This document shows, one piece after another, positions 50,794 to 59,136 of a DNA stretch of 64,000 bases (position 1 is its first letter; the number at the start of each line of letters is the position of its first letter). The translations under genes and the position numbers were made by a program. The notes beneath the pieces were generated by a model. It did not search any database and was not told the DNA's origin. It saw nothing but the letters and a program-made list of their open reading frames with translations. The DNA is from Streptomyces sp. NBC_01460. Its GTDB lineage: Bacteria; Actinomycetota; Actinomycetes; Streptomycetales; Streptomycetaceae. The stretch is from NCBI RefSeq assembly GCF_036227405.1, contig NZ_CP109473.1, forward strand, positions 3,906,001 to 3,970,000. The letters run 5' to 3'.

Positions 50794-52049
50794 CCGACGG
50801 GCGCCACGCCGCCGAGGACCTGCTGCGCGAGCTGGCGCCGCAGGTCCTCGGCGTGCTCGTACGCCGGTACGACGCCTTCGACCTCTGCGAGGACGCGGTC
50901 CAGGAAGCACTCCTCGCGGCCGCCCTGCAGTGGCCCGGAGCCGGCGTACCGGACAATCCACGGGGCTGGCTGGTCACCGTCGCCTCCCGAAGGCTGGTCG
51001 ACCGGATCCGCAGCGACAGCGCGCGCCGGCGCCGTGAGGACACCCTCGCCCTGGCCACTCCGCAGGCCGAACTGCTCGGCGCTGCCGCCGACACCGCGTC
51101 CGACGCGGAACGGGACGACTCGCTGGCGTTGTTGTTCCTGTGCTGCCATCCGTCGCTGTCGCCGGCCAGCAGGATCGCGCTGACCTTGCGCGCGGTCGGC
51201 GGCCTGACCACCGCGCAGATCGCCGCGGCCTTCCTGGTGCCCGAGCCGACCATGGCTCAGCGCATCAGCCGGGCCAAGCAGACCGTCAAGGCGTCCGGCA
51301 CTCCCCTGGCCGTGCCGGAGGGTGCCGATCTCACCGAGCGGCTGGCCGACGTGCGGCACGTGGTCTACCTCATCTTCAACGAGGGGTACGCCACCACCGG
51401 TTCCGACGACACCGGCCTGACCGTGCCGGAACTGTCCGCGGAGGCGATCCGGCTCACCCGGATGCTGCACCGCTCGGTCCCCGACGACACCGAGACGGCG
51501 GGCCTCCTCGCGCTGATGCTGCTCACCGACGCGCGACGTCCCGCCCGCACCGGCCCGTCCGGGGAACTGGTGCCACTGGCGGACCAGGACCGCGGCCGGT
51601 GGGACCACCGTGCCGTCGCGGAAGGGGTCGACCTGATCAGCCGGACCCTGCCACTCGGCCGGGTCGGCCCGTACCAACTGCAGGCGGCCATCGCGGCCGT
51701 GCACGACGAGGCCGAGGACATCGGCGCCACCGACTGGCCTCAGATCCTCGCCCTGTACGAGCTCCTGGAGCAGTTCGGGCCGAACCCGATGGTCTCCCTC
51801 AACCGCGCGGTCGCCGTCGCGATGGTGCACGGCCCGGCCGCGGGACTCGACCTGATCACCACCCTGGAGGCCGACAACCGTACGGCCCGCCACCACCGCC
51901 TCCTGGCCACCCGCGCCCATCTCCTGGAACTGCTCGGTGAACACGAGGCCGCAGCCGCCTCCTACCGCGAAGCCGCCCGCCGCACGACCAGCGCCCCCGA
52001 ACGCCGCCATCTCGGCGCCATGGCACACCGCCTGGAGGCCGACGCGTAA
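50790..52049 (+). CDS. ECF sigma factor with C-terminal extension (ECF42 type)
   Basis: A 419-residue sigma factor. Region 2 (EDAVQEALLAAALQWPGAG, PRGWLVTVASRRLVDRIR) and region 4 (TLRAVGGLTTAQIAAAFLVPEPTMAQRISRAK) occupy the first 190 residues. A long C-terminal domain follows, with YLIFNEGYAT (DUF6596) and helical TPR-like repeats (ALYELLEQFGPNPMVSLNRAVAVA). In ECF42 factors this extension, not an anti-sigma factor, controls activity. The GTG start overlaps the DGPF gene stop. Group assignment is by domain layout and neighbour. Confidence 0.9.
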   Translation: MTDGRHAAEDLLRELAPQVLGVLVRRYDAFDLCEDAVQEALLAAALQWPGAGVPDNPRGWLVTVASRRLVDRIRSDSARRRREDTLALATPQAELLGAAADTASDAERDDSLALLFLCCHPSLSPASRIALTLRAVGGLTTAQIAAAFLVPEPTMAQRISRAKQTVKASGTPLAVPEGADLTERLADVRHVVYLIFNEGYATTGSDDTGLTVPELSAEAIRLTRMLHRSVPDDTETAGLLALMLLTDARRPARTGPSGELVPLADQDRGRWDHRAVAEGVDLISRTLPLGRVGPYQLQAAIAAVHDEAEDIGATDWPQILALYELLEQFGPNPMVSLNRAVAVAMVHGPAAGLDLITTLEADNRTARHHRLLATRAHLLELLGEHEAAAASYREAARRTTSAPERRHLGAMAHRLEADA

Positions 52050-52349
52050 CGCGCCGCGGCGGCGGCAGGACGGGTGCACCGAACCCTCCCGAGGTCATTC
52101 GAACATCTGACGCTCCCCTCAATGTGACTCAGCGGAGTCGGGAGGGGTGGCGGAAGGGCCCAGAACTTCACCATTTCGAGGGCCCATCGAGGGTTTATCT
52201 ACGCGCGGAGCATCGTCTACCGAACGATCCTTCGGGCATATCAGACGACTTTCCCCGCGCCCATTACCGCCGAGTACCGCGAGCTGCTAAAAACGTGCTC
52301 GCCCCACGAACTCCCCACTCGTCCCCCACACTTCGAAGGGCTGGCAGCC
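52050..52349. other. Promoter region of the SGNH hydrolase gene
   Basis: 300 bases without a gene; AT-richer toward the right. Nothing more specific can be read apart from the SD-like GAAGGGCTGG ahead of the downstream gene. Confidence 0.6.
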
Positions 52350-53144
52350 ATGTCAGTACGAACCTTCCGGGCGTCCGTCTTCACCCTCGCGATCGCCGCC
52401 GTGGCCGCACTCGGCGTCGCACAACCAGCATCCGCCGCCGGCGGCAACTACGTCGCTCTCGGTGACTCCTACTCCTCCGGTGTCGGCGCCGGGAGTTACA
52501 CCTCCGAGAGCGGCGACTGCAAGCGCAGCACCAACGCCTACCCGTACCTCTGGGCGAACGCGAACAGCCCGTCGTCGTTCACGTTCGTCGCCTGCTCGGG
52601 CGCCACGACGGCATCAGTCTCCAGCGGTCAGCTGGGGGCACTGAGTGCGTCGACCACGCTCGTCAGCCTCACAGCCGGCGGCAACGACGTCGGGTTCGCC
52701 GACGTCATGCAGACATGTGTCCTGCAGAGCGAGGCCACGTGTGTGAGCCGGGTGAACACGGCGGTCTCCCAGATCCAGAGCTCGCTGCCGGGCCGGCTCG
52801 ACTCCCTCTACGCGGGCATCCGATCGCGTGCGCCGCAGGCCCACGTGGTGGTCCTGGGGTATCCGCGCTTCTACAAGCTGTCGGGGACCTGCATCGCCGG
52901 CCTGACGGAGACCGAGCGCGGGGCGATCAACAACGCCTCGGACGTGCTCAACGGGGTGCTCGCCAAGCGGTCGGCGGACGCGGGGTTCACCTTCTCCGGT
53001 GTGGCGGACGAGTTCACCGGGCACGAGCTCTGCTCGGGTGACGCGTGGATCCACAGCGTGTCCATCCCCGTCACCAACTCGTACCACCCGAAGGCGATCG
53101 GGCAGTCGAACGGATACCTGCCCGCCTTCAGATCTGCGGCGTAA
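52350..53144 (+). CDS. Secreted SGNH/GDSL lipase-esterase
   Basis: A 264-residue exported hydrolase. The signal peptide ends at ASAA near residue 30. Block I YVALGDSYSSG has nucleophile Ser40, block III is TAGGNDVGF, and block V is NSYHPKAIG with the catalytic His. Six cysteines in the mature protein should form three disulfides as in the S. rimosus and S. coelicolor GDSL lipases, which it resembles closely. The likely role is hydrolysis of extracellular acyl esters. It is monocistronic. Confidence 0.92.
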   Translation: MSVRTFRASVFTLAIAAVAALGVAQPASAAGGNYVALGDSYSSGVGAGSYTSESGDCKRSTNAYPYLWANANSPSSFTFVACSGATTASVSSGQLGALSASTTLVSLTAGGNDVGFADVMQTCVLQSEATCVSRVNTAVSQIQSSLPGRLDSLYAGIRSRAPQAHVVVLGYPRFYKLSGTCIAGLTETERGAINNASDVLNGVLAKRSADAGFTFSGVADEFTGHELCSGDAWIHSVSIPVTNSYHPKAIGQSNGYLPAFRSAA

Positions 53145-53274
53145 CGCGCGCAGAGCAAACCGCCGGATCAGGCGGCGGCGTCACCGGACCTGTCGGAGGC
53201 GCCGCCGCCCTGCCGAGGGCGGGAGCGGGGCGACGGGGCGCGCCCGTCGGCAACCCGCACCGTGAGCTCCGGGC

Positions 53275-53694
53275 TCAGTACCGCTCGACCAGGTGCTCAC
53301 GGCCCGTCGGAGGCTCGTAGGACTCGGGCCAGAAGTCCGTGACACCGACGATCCGTCCGTCCGCGTCGAAGGTGAAGAAGTGAACGCCGTGCACCTCCTC
53401 CGCCCCGACGGTGAAGAGCGTCCGGACGGCCGCCTGAAGGCCTTCCCCGTCGGCCACGATGCGCTCGATCCGGATGTGCCGATCGCCTGGACACTCCTGG
53501 TTGAACCGGACGTAGCGCTCCTTGCCCAGGATGCGCTCACGGCTCTGCGGCAGGTCGTACACCAGGCCGTCGGCGAGGGTGGCGGCGAACGCGCCCCAGT
53601 CACGGGCGTCCACCGCCGCCCAGTACGCCTCGCAGGCGGCCCGCACGTCGGCCGCCTCCCCTGTGGCACCGGCTCCGCCGGCCATCTCGGTCAT
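53275..53694 (-). CDS. NTF2-like (SnoaL-type) protein
   Basis: A 139-residue protein with the cone-shaped NTF2 fold: CEAYWAAVDARDWGAFAATLADGLVYDLPQ, then ERYVRFNQECPGDRHIRIERI and HGVHFFTFDADGRIVGVTDFW. The family includes polyketide cyclases and many proteins with unknown substrate. The start is the ATG reading MTEMAGG, with GGGAG very close. The downstream 130 bases are GC-rich with no ORF. It follows the methyltransferase gene on the same strand. Confidence 0.8.
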   Translation of the reverse strand: MTEMAGGAGATGEAADVRAACEAYWAAVDARDWGAFAATLADGLVYDLPQSRERILGKERYVRFNQECPGDRHIRIERIVADGEGLQAAVRTLFTVGAEEVHGVHFFTFDADGRIVGVTDFWPESYEPPTGREHLVERY

Positions 53695-53744
53695 GCTCCC
53701 GATTGTGGCGCCCGCCACTGACAATCGGCCGGACGACGGCCCGG

Positions 53745-54581
53745 TCAGCCGTCGGCCGGCCGGGATGCCTTGACCGAGTACATCAGCGGGACACGCGGAC
53801 GGCCGGCCGGGAAGCGGAAGTACCCGTCCGCATGCCGCACCAGCGCCGGGTAGCGGGCGAACAGCGAGGCGTCGTGCTCGTGCAGGAACTCGATCCGCAG
53901 CCCGGCCCCCGCCAGCGCCGAGACGACCTCGCCCACGGGGTGCTGCCACTCGACGCTGCGGTTGTGGACCGTGGCCGCACCGAAGTCGGCGTACGTGCCC
54001 GGCGACTCGTCCACCCAGGGGTCGGGGCTGAAGTAGTCGTAGGTGAGCGTCGATCCGGTCTCGTCGTCCAGGCAGCCGGTCAGGGGGTGGAACTCCGCCA
54101 GGTAGAGGAACCCGCCCGGTGCGACCAGCGAGGCGGCGGTCTCCGCCCAACGGCGGATGTCCGGGAGCCAGTTCAGCGCTCCGAGCCCGGTGTAGACGAT
54201 GTCGTACGCGGTGTCCGGCACCGCCTCGGCGGCGTCGTACACGTCGGAGGCGACGAACGCGGCCTGCTCCGGCGGGAGATCCAGTGAACGCGCCAGGCCG
54301 CGGGCGGTCTCGACGGCGGGCTCGGAGAAGTCGAGGCCGACGACCTGGGAGGCGCCGTGGCGCGCCCACGAGAGGGTGTCGAGGCCTATGTGGCACTGAA
54401 GGTGCAGCAGGGTCCGGCCCGTCACGTCACCGACCTCCGCGAGCTCGAAGCCGCGCAGGGCGTCCTTGCCCGCCAGGAAGGCGTCCAGGTCGTAGAAGTC
54501 ACTGGCGGCGTGGATCGCGACGCGCTCGTCCCAGCGCGCGCGATTGACCGCGTGCCAGTCCTCGGGGGCCGATGAGTACAT
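53745..54581 (-). CDS. Class I SAM-dependent methyltransferase
   Basis: A 278-residue methyltransferase. Motif I LLHLQCHIGLDTLSWAR is an unusual Gly-poor form (HLQCHIGLDT in place of E/DxGxGxG), typical of a distinct group of bacterial class I enzymes; motif II is VVGLDFSEPAVETA, and YDIVYTGLGALNWL follows motif III. The substrate is not known. It is divergent from the S9 peptidase gene across a short region with two DnaA-box-like sequences. Confidence 0.85.
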   Translation of the reverse strand: MYSSAPEDWHAVNRARWDERVAIHAASDFYDLDAFLAGKDALRGFELAEVGDVTGRTLLHLQCHIGLDTLSWARHGASQVVGLDFSEPAVETARGLARSLDLPPEQAAFVASDVYDAAEAVPDTAYDIVYTGLGALNWLPDIRRWAETAASLVAPGGFLYLAEFHPLTGCLDDETGSTLTYDYFSPDPWVDESPGTYADFGAATVHNRSVEWQHPVGEVVSALAGAGLRIEFLHEHDASLFARYPALVRHADGYFRFPAGRPRVPLMYSVKASRPADG

Positions 54582-54590
54582 GCCGGAAAG

Positions 54591-54630
54591 TTACCCACAG
54601 GGCGGGGGTGCGTGCGAACAGTTATCCACA
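54591..54630. promoter_or_regulatory. Two DnaA-box-like 9-mers between methyltransferase and peptidase
   Basis: TTACCCACA (54591-54599) and TTATCCACA (54622-54630) in the same orientation; the second is a perfect consensus DnaA box. Centre spacing is 31 bases, about three helical turns. A third copy, in the sequence GTTACCCACAGGGCG shared with this site, lies at 60026-60040. Two boxes are too few for an origin; titration or transcriptional control is possible. Confidence 0.45.
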
Positions 54631-54670
54631 GGCCGCCCGGTTGTGTGGCCACATCGGGTTGGATGGGGTC

Positions 54671-56539
54671 ATGAGCGACACACAGAACAACCCGTCCGTC
54701 CCGGAGCGGGAGCAGGAGCCCCCGCAGTGGGAGCAGCGCTTCCGTGCCCCGCGGGTGTCCCTGCCCGACTGGGCGGAGGAGGCCCCCGACCGCGCGCTCT
54801 TCGTCTCCAACGCGACCGGCACGTACGAGCTGTACGCCTGGGACCGGGCGACCGGGAAGCAGCGCCAGATCACGGACCGGCCCAACGGGACGACCGACGG
54901 AGTGCTGACGCCGGACGGCCGGGCCGTCTGGTGGTTCGCCGACACCGACGGTGACGAGTTCGGCGTGTGGATGCGGCAGCCCTTCGACGGCGGCGCCGAC
55001 GAGCCGGCCGCGCCCGGCCTGGAAGCGTCGTACCCGGCCGGGCTCGTGATCGGGCGCGACGGCACGGCGGTGGTCGGCCGCTCGACGGACGAGGACGGCA
55101 CGACGGTCCACCTGGTGCGCGTGGGGGCGGAGCCGGTCGAGATCTACCGGCACCGGGAGTCCGCGGGAGTGGGGGACCTCTCCCACGACGGGACGCTGAT
55201 CGCCCTGGAACACACGGAGCACGGCGACGCGATGCACTCCGCGCTGCGCGTGGTCCGCCCCGACGGGTCGACGGTCGCGGAGCTGGACGACACCGAGGGC
55301 GGCACGAAGGAGCTCGGCCTGTCGGTGCTGGGGTTCGCCCCGCTGGCCGGTGACACCCGGCTGCTGGTCGCGCATCAGCGGCGCGGTCGGTGGGAACCGA
55401 TGATCTGGGACCCGGTGGCGGGGACGCAGACGGACCTCCACGTCGATCTGCCCGGTGACGCCGGCGCCGAGTGGTATCCGGACGGATCCGCGCTGCTGAT
55501 CGAGCACAGCTTCGAGGCCCGCAGCGAGCTCTGGCGGTACGAGCCGGGTGCTGCGGAGCCCATTCGGGTCGAGACCCCGGCCGGGACGGTTTCGGGCGCC
55601 ACGGCGCGTCCGGACGGCACGGTGGAGTACCTGTGGTCGTCGGCCGCCCAGCCGCCCGTCGTGCGGTCCACGACGGGCTCCGTCGTCCTCGACCCGCCCG
55701 GGGCGAAGGCACCGGCCTCGGTGCCGGTGCGGGACGCCTGGGTGGACGGCCCCGGAGGCCGCATCCACGCCCTCGTGCAGGCGCCGGCCACCGGCGACGG
55801 CCCGTTTCCCACGGTCTTCGAGATACACGGTGGACCCACCTGGCACGACAGCGACGCCTTCGCGTCGGGTCCCGCCGCATGGATCGACCACGGCTTCGCC
55901 GTCGTACGGGTCAACTACCGCGGGTCGACCGGGTACGGCCGCGCCTGGACGGACGCGCTCAAGCACCGGGTCGGGCTGATCGAGCTGGAGGACATCGCGG
56001 CCGTCCGGGAGTGGGCGGTGAAGTCGGGTCTGGCGGACCCGGAGCGTCTGGTGCTGGCCGGCGGGTCGTGGGGCGGCTATCTGACCCTGCTCGGGCTCGG
56101 CACCCAGCCCGACGCGTGGGCCCTCGGGTTGGCGGCGGTCCCCGTCGCCGACTACGTCACCGCCTATCACGACGAGATGGAAGCCCTGAAGGCGATGGAC
56201 CGCACGCTGCTCGGCGGGACTCCGGAGGAGGTCCCCGAGCGCTTCGAGGCCTCGTCCCCGCTGACCTACGTGGACGCCGTGCGTGCCCCGGTCTACATCT
56301 CCGCCGGCGTCAACGACCCGCGCTGCCCCATCCGGCAGGTGGAGAACTACGTGGAGCGCCTCGCCGACCGCGGCGCGGTCCACGAGGTGTACCGCTACGA
56401 CGCGGGCCATGGCTCGCTCGTGGTGGAGGAGCGGATCAAACAGGTGCGGCTGGAGCTGGAGTTCACGCTCCGCCACCTCGGTCCGGCACGGGCCGAGGTG
56501 GCGGAGGGGAGCCCGGAGACGGGGAGGCCGACGGCATAA
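54671..56539 (+). CDS. S9-family prolyl oligopeptidase-like peptidase
   Basis: A 622-residue cytoplasmic serine peptidase. A seven-bladed beta-propeller (residues about 30-360) precedes the alpha/beta hydrolase domain with Ser in AGGSWGGYL, Asp in GVNDPRCP and His in DAGHGSLV. FEIHGGPTWHDSDAF is the oxyanion region. It is probably an acylaminoacyl- or dipeptidyl-peptidase. The ATG at 54671 has no SD; TTGGAT ends six bases before it, so the message may be leaderless, though the hexamer is weak. SURF1 follows on the same strand after 62 bases. Confidence 0.9.
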   Translation: MSDTQNNPSVPEREQEPPQWEQRFRAPRVSLPDWAEEAPDRALFVSNATGTYELYAWDRATGKQRQITDRPNGTTDGVLTPDGRAVWWFADTDGDEFGVWMRQPFDGGADEPAAPGLEASYPAGLVIGRDGTAVVGRSTDEDGTTVHLVRVGAEPVEIYRHRESAGVGDLSHDGTLIALEHTEHGDAMHSALRVVRPDGSTVAELDDTEGGTKELGLSVLGFAPLAGDTRLLVAHQRRGRWEPMIWDPVAGTQTDLHVDLPGDAGAEWYPDGSALLIEHSFEARSELWRYEPGAAEPIRVETPAGTVSGATARPDGTVEYLWSSAAQPPVVRSTTGSVVLDPPGAKAPASVPVRDAWVDGPGGRIHALVQAPATGDGPFPTVFEIHGGPTWHDSDAFASGPAAWIDHGFAVVRVNYRGSTGYGRAWTDALKHRVGLIELEDIAAVREWAVKSGLADPERLVLAGGSWGGYLTLLGLGTQPDAWALGLAAVPVADYVTAYHDEMEALKAMDRTLLGGTPEEVPERFEASSPLTYVDAVRAPVYISAGVNDPRCPIRQVENYVERLADRGAVHEVYRYDAGHGSLVVEERIKQVRLELEFTLRHLGPARAEVAEGSPETGRPTA

Positions 56540-56601
56540 GGTCCGGATAAATGGTGCACCCCGCTCCGGGCGCCCGGAGCGGGGAACCGTACCGTGGAGG
56601 G

Positions 56602-57387
56602 GTGTACCGGTTCCTGCTGACCCCGCGGTGGTGGGGGATCAACCTCTTCGTCGTGCTGGCCATCCCGTTCTGCGTGTTGATGGGCACGTGGCAGCTCGGT
56701 CGTTTCGAGGACCGCGTGCAGACCCACGAGAAGGCCGAGGCGCGTCCCGATCCGGGCACCCGCTCCCCGAAACCGCTCGACGCGCTGCTGCCCGTGAACA
56801 TGGACACGTCCGGCCGTCCGGCCGTGGCGACGGGGACGTACGCCGACCAGTTCCTGGTGCCCGGCCGCAAGCTGGACGACCGTGACGGCTTCTACGTGCT
56901 GGATCTGCTGCGTACCGACAGCGGCAAGGCACTGCCCGTCGTACGCGGCTGGCTGGCGGGTACGCCGGGCAGGGCAGAGGTTCCCCCTGCGCCGACGGGT
57001 GAGGTCACCGTGACCGGCGATCTGCAGGCTTCCGAGAACAGCGGGACGACCGGCGTCGACGTCAGCGGCGGGCTTCCCGAAGGCCAGCTGGGCATGATCA
57101 GCGCGGCGTCCCTGGTGAACCTCGTCCCGTACGACGTGTACGACGCCTGGGTGACTCTGCCCTCGGCCTCGGCAGGGAAGGACGCGGGCGCGGACGGGAT
57201 GAAGCCCGTGCCCGCGGCGGTGGCGCAGGGCAGCGGGCTGGACCTGAAGGCCTTCCAGAACCTCGGCTACACCGGCGAGTGGTTCGTCTTCGGCGGCTTC
57301 GTGCTCTTCATGTGGTTCCGCCTGCTGCGCCGCGAGGCGGAGGCCGCGCGCGACGTGCGGCTGGGACTCGCAGCCGACGCCGACTGA
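56602..57387 (+). CDS. SURF1-family cytochrome oxidase biogenesis protein
   Basis: A 261-residue SURF1 protein. The first helix holds PRWWGINLFVVLAIPFCVLMGTWQLGRF, the family start motif, and a second helix near residues 224-244 ends the protein; the loop between carries VATGTYADQFLVPGR and LPVVRGWLAG. SURF1 helps insert haem a into cytochrome aa3 oxidase. The GTG at 56602 is preceded by GGAGG one base away, which is tight, and an in-frame ATG 17 codons earlier is the alternative. Confidence 0.9.
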   Translation: MYRFLLTPRWWGINLFVVLAIPFCVLMGTWQLGRFEDRVQTHEKAEARPDPGTRSPKPLDALLPVNMDTSGRPAVATGTYADQFLVPGRKLDDRDGFYVLDLLRTDSGKALPVVRGWLAGTPGRAEVPPAPTGEVTVTGDLQASENSGTTGVDVSGGLPEGQLGMISAASLVNLVPYDVYDAWVTLPSASAGKDAGADGMKPVPAAVAQGSGLDLKAFQNLGYTGEWFVFGGFVLFMWFRLLRREAEAARDVRLGLAADAD

Positions 57388-57420
57388 CACGAACCGGCAT
57401 CCGGCACCGGTGCCGACATC

Positions 57421-57462
57421 GGCATCGGCATCGGCATCGGCATCGGCATCGGCATCGGCATC
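57421..57462. repeat. Hexanucleotide microsatellite (GGCATC)7
   Basis: Seven perfect GGCATC units with degenerate copies on both sides, starting 33 bases after the SURF1 stop codon. Units differ from the surrounding sequence in their alternating base pattern, and the length suggests slippage variability between strains. Confidence 0.92.
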
Positions 57463-57475
57463 GGCACGAACATGC

Positions 57476-57532
57476 GATACGGGCAGGGGGCCCGCCGGAC
57501 CAGTGAGTTCCGGCGGGCCCCCTGCCCGTATC
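57476..57532. terminator. Perfect 24-bp hairpin downstream of SURF1
   Basis: GATACGGGCAGGGGGCCCGC... at 57476-57499 pairs fully with 57509-57532 across a 9-base loop. One of the longest perfect stems in the window, between converging genes. Confidence 0.88.
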
Positions 57533-57639
57533 CACGACTGCGTCCAGCCGTCCACGACCGGACCGCGACCCCCAGGTGAACCCGCGTCCGGGCCCGAGAC
57601 GCGCCATGCACCGACCGGGGCGGCCCACGTCCCCGCACG

Positions 57640-57735
57640 GGACGGCCCACGGATCAGGTCCGTCCCCGCCGCCGGGGACGGCCATGGATCAGGTCCGTCC
57701 CCGCCGCCCGGGACGGCTCACGGATCAGGTCCGGG
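57640..57735. repeat. 35/36-bp tandem repeats with core GGATCAGGTCCG
   Basis: The core lies at 57651, 57686 and 57722, separated by GTCCCCGCCGCC(C)GGGGACGGC-type arms that are themselves inverted repeats. Its complement shares CGGACCKGATCCGT with the 43-bp family at 26.3 kb. Confidence 0.85.
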
Positions 57736-57765
57736 TCGGCCCGGCCGACCGGCGCCGGCGTACGG

Positions 57766-59136
57766 CTACGAGGCGTCCAGTACGCCCGTGCGGTAGATCG
57801 TGCCGGCGCAGGCGTTGTCGATGGTGGTCGCCGCCGTCGGCGCCCCCACCTCCGGGGTGTGCGTGACCGCGATGCTGCCGTCCGCCGGACCCTCGTCCGC
57901 ACTGCCCAACTGCACCGCGGTGGTGTCGGACGCCCCCGCGGCGGTCCCGGCCGCGTCTCCGCCGCCTCCGCCGCCGCCCCCGTCGCCGTCCGTGGGCGTC
58001 GGGCTGGGCGAACCGCCGGTGGTCGGGCAGGTGTCCGACGGCACCCAGGCGAAGCGCACCTCGTACGCCATCGTCGGCTTCAGGAGGACCGTCCCCGGTT
58101 CCAGGGAGGGATCGGGCAGCCCGGCCGCGGGGTCACCGGCGGTGTGCTGCACCACCGTGATCTTCAACGGGTCGGCGGCGCCCGCCGCCTGGAAGCCGAC
58201 CGTGCCGTTGCTGGTCACCGAGCAGGCGGCGCCGGACGCGTTGGCGATCCTGAAGGTCCCGTACACCGTGCCTTGCGCGTCGGCGGCGCCCGCGTCGGCG
58301 GAGGCCACCCTGAGCTGGTCGGGGTCGCACGCCGTGGTGGCCGCGGCCCCGGCGGCGTCGTCGTCGCCCAGCCCTTCGGACCCGCTGCCCTCGGCACCCG
58401 GTTCCGATCCCTCGGACGGGGCCGTGGAGCCGCCGTCCCCGCTTTCGGCGCCCTCGCTCCGACGTTCCTCAGGACCCGCCGGCCTTCCGCCGCCGGCATC
58501 GGCGCCCGCGTCCTCGCCGCTGCCTCCCTGTGCCTGCTCGCCGTGACCGGCGATGGCCGGGTTGGCGGTGGCGGAGCCCTCCGAATTCGCCACGTGGACG
58601 AAGGCGGGTACCGCCGTACCGATCAGCAGCGCCGCCGCCGCCGCGCCCACCACGCCCTGACGGCGCCTGGCACGCCGGGCGGGCACCGCGCGGTGCAGAT
58701 GGTCGAGTGTGCCGTCGGAGGGCTCGAGACCCTGGACCGCGCCTTGCAGCATGCGGCGCAGCGCGACCTCGTCCATGCCCCCGCCGCCGGAGTCACCTCC
58801 GGCGCCCGCAGAGCCCCCGGACCCGCCGGCGCCGGCCCCGAAGAGGCCGCCGCTCCTGCCCGCGAAGAGTTCGGTCAGCGTCCCGCCGCCGTCCCGGCCG
58901 GAAGACCCGTCCCGGCCGGAAGACCCGCCCGAGCCGGGACCGCCCGAGCCGCGGCCGTCGGAGTCCGCACACGGAGCGGCGGGCCCTGAAGCGGAGTCCG
59001 CGCCGTCGGCCGCGTCCTGATCCTGCTTCCGTTCACCGTCCTGATCGGGATCGGTGTTCGGGGTGTTCTCCGGCCCGTGGTTCACAATTCCGTTTCCAGT
59101 CCGGTCATCGTCGTGCCTGTGCTCGGGCCTGCTCAT
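57766..59136 (-). CDS. Membrane protein paired with ECF sigma factor (putative anti-sigma partner)
   Basis: A 456-residue protein. Residues 1-120 are disordered, Gly/Ser/Asp-rich; a short cytoplasmic helical part (MDEVALRRMLQGAVQGLEPSDGTLDHLHRAVPARRAR) leads to one membrane helix (about residues 160-180). The outside region is Gly/Glu/Asp-rich and then a beta-type domain with cysteines near 280, 316, 378 and 446. No zinc HxxxCxxC anti-sigma motif is seen. Its start overlaps the sigma gene stop (ATGA), and position plus topology suggest an anti-sigma or signal-sensing role; inference. Confidence 0.65.
   Translation of the reverse strand: MSRPEHRHDDDRTGNGIVNHGPENTPNTDPDQDGERKQDQDAADGADSASGPAAPCADSDGRGSGGPGSGGSSGRDGSSGRDGGGTLTELFAGRSGGLFGAGAGGSGGSAGAGGDSGGGGMDEVALRRMLQGAVQGLEPSDGTLDHLHRAVPARRARRRQGVVGAAAAALLIGTAVPAFVHVANSEGSATANPAIAGHGEQAQGGSGEDAGADAGGGRPAGPEERRSEGAESGDGGSTAPSEGSEPGAEGSGSEGLGDDDAAGAAATTACDPDQLRVASADAGAADAQGTVYGTFRIANASGAACSVTSNGTVGFQAAGAADPLKITVVQHTAGDPAAGLPDPSLEPGTVLLKPTMAYEVRFAWVPSDTCPTTGGSPSPTPTDGDGGGGGGGGDAAGTAAGASDTTAVQLGSADEGPADGSIAVTHTPEVGAPTAATTIDNACAGTIYRTGVLDAS

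Larger units (their letters stand above)
57388..57765. other. Repeat-rich gap between SURF1 and the sigma-partner gene
   Basis: Nearly 380 bases that hold no gene but three structures: a hexanucleotide microsatellite, a perfect 24-bp hairpin and a 35/36-bp tandem repeat. Both flanking genes point into this gap. Confidence 0.7.

Noticed and set aside
54591..54630. Chromosomal replication origin
   Set aside because: Only two DnaA-like boxes and no dnaA, dnaN or gyrase genes; streptomycete oriC has many boxes.
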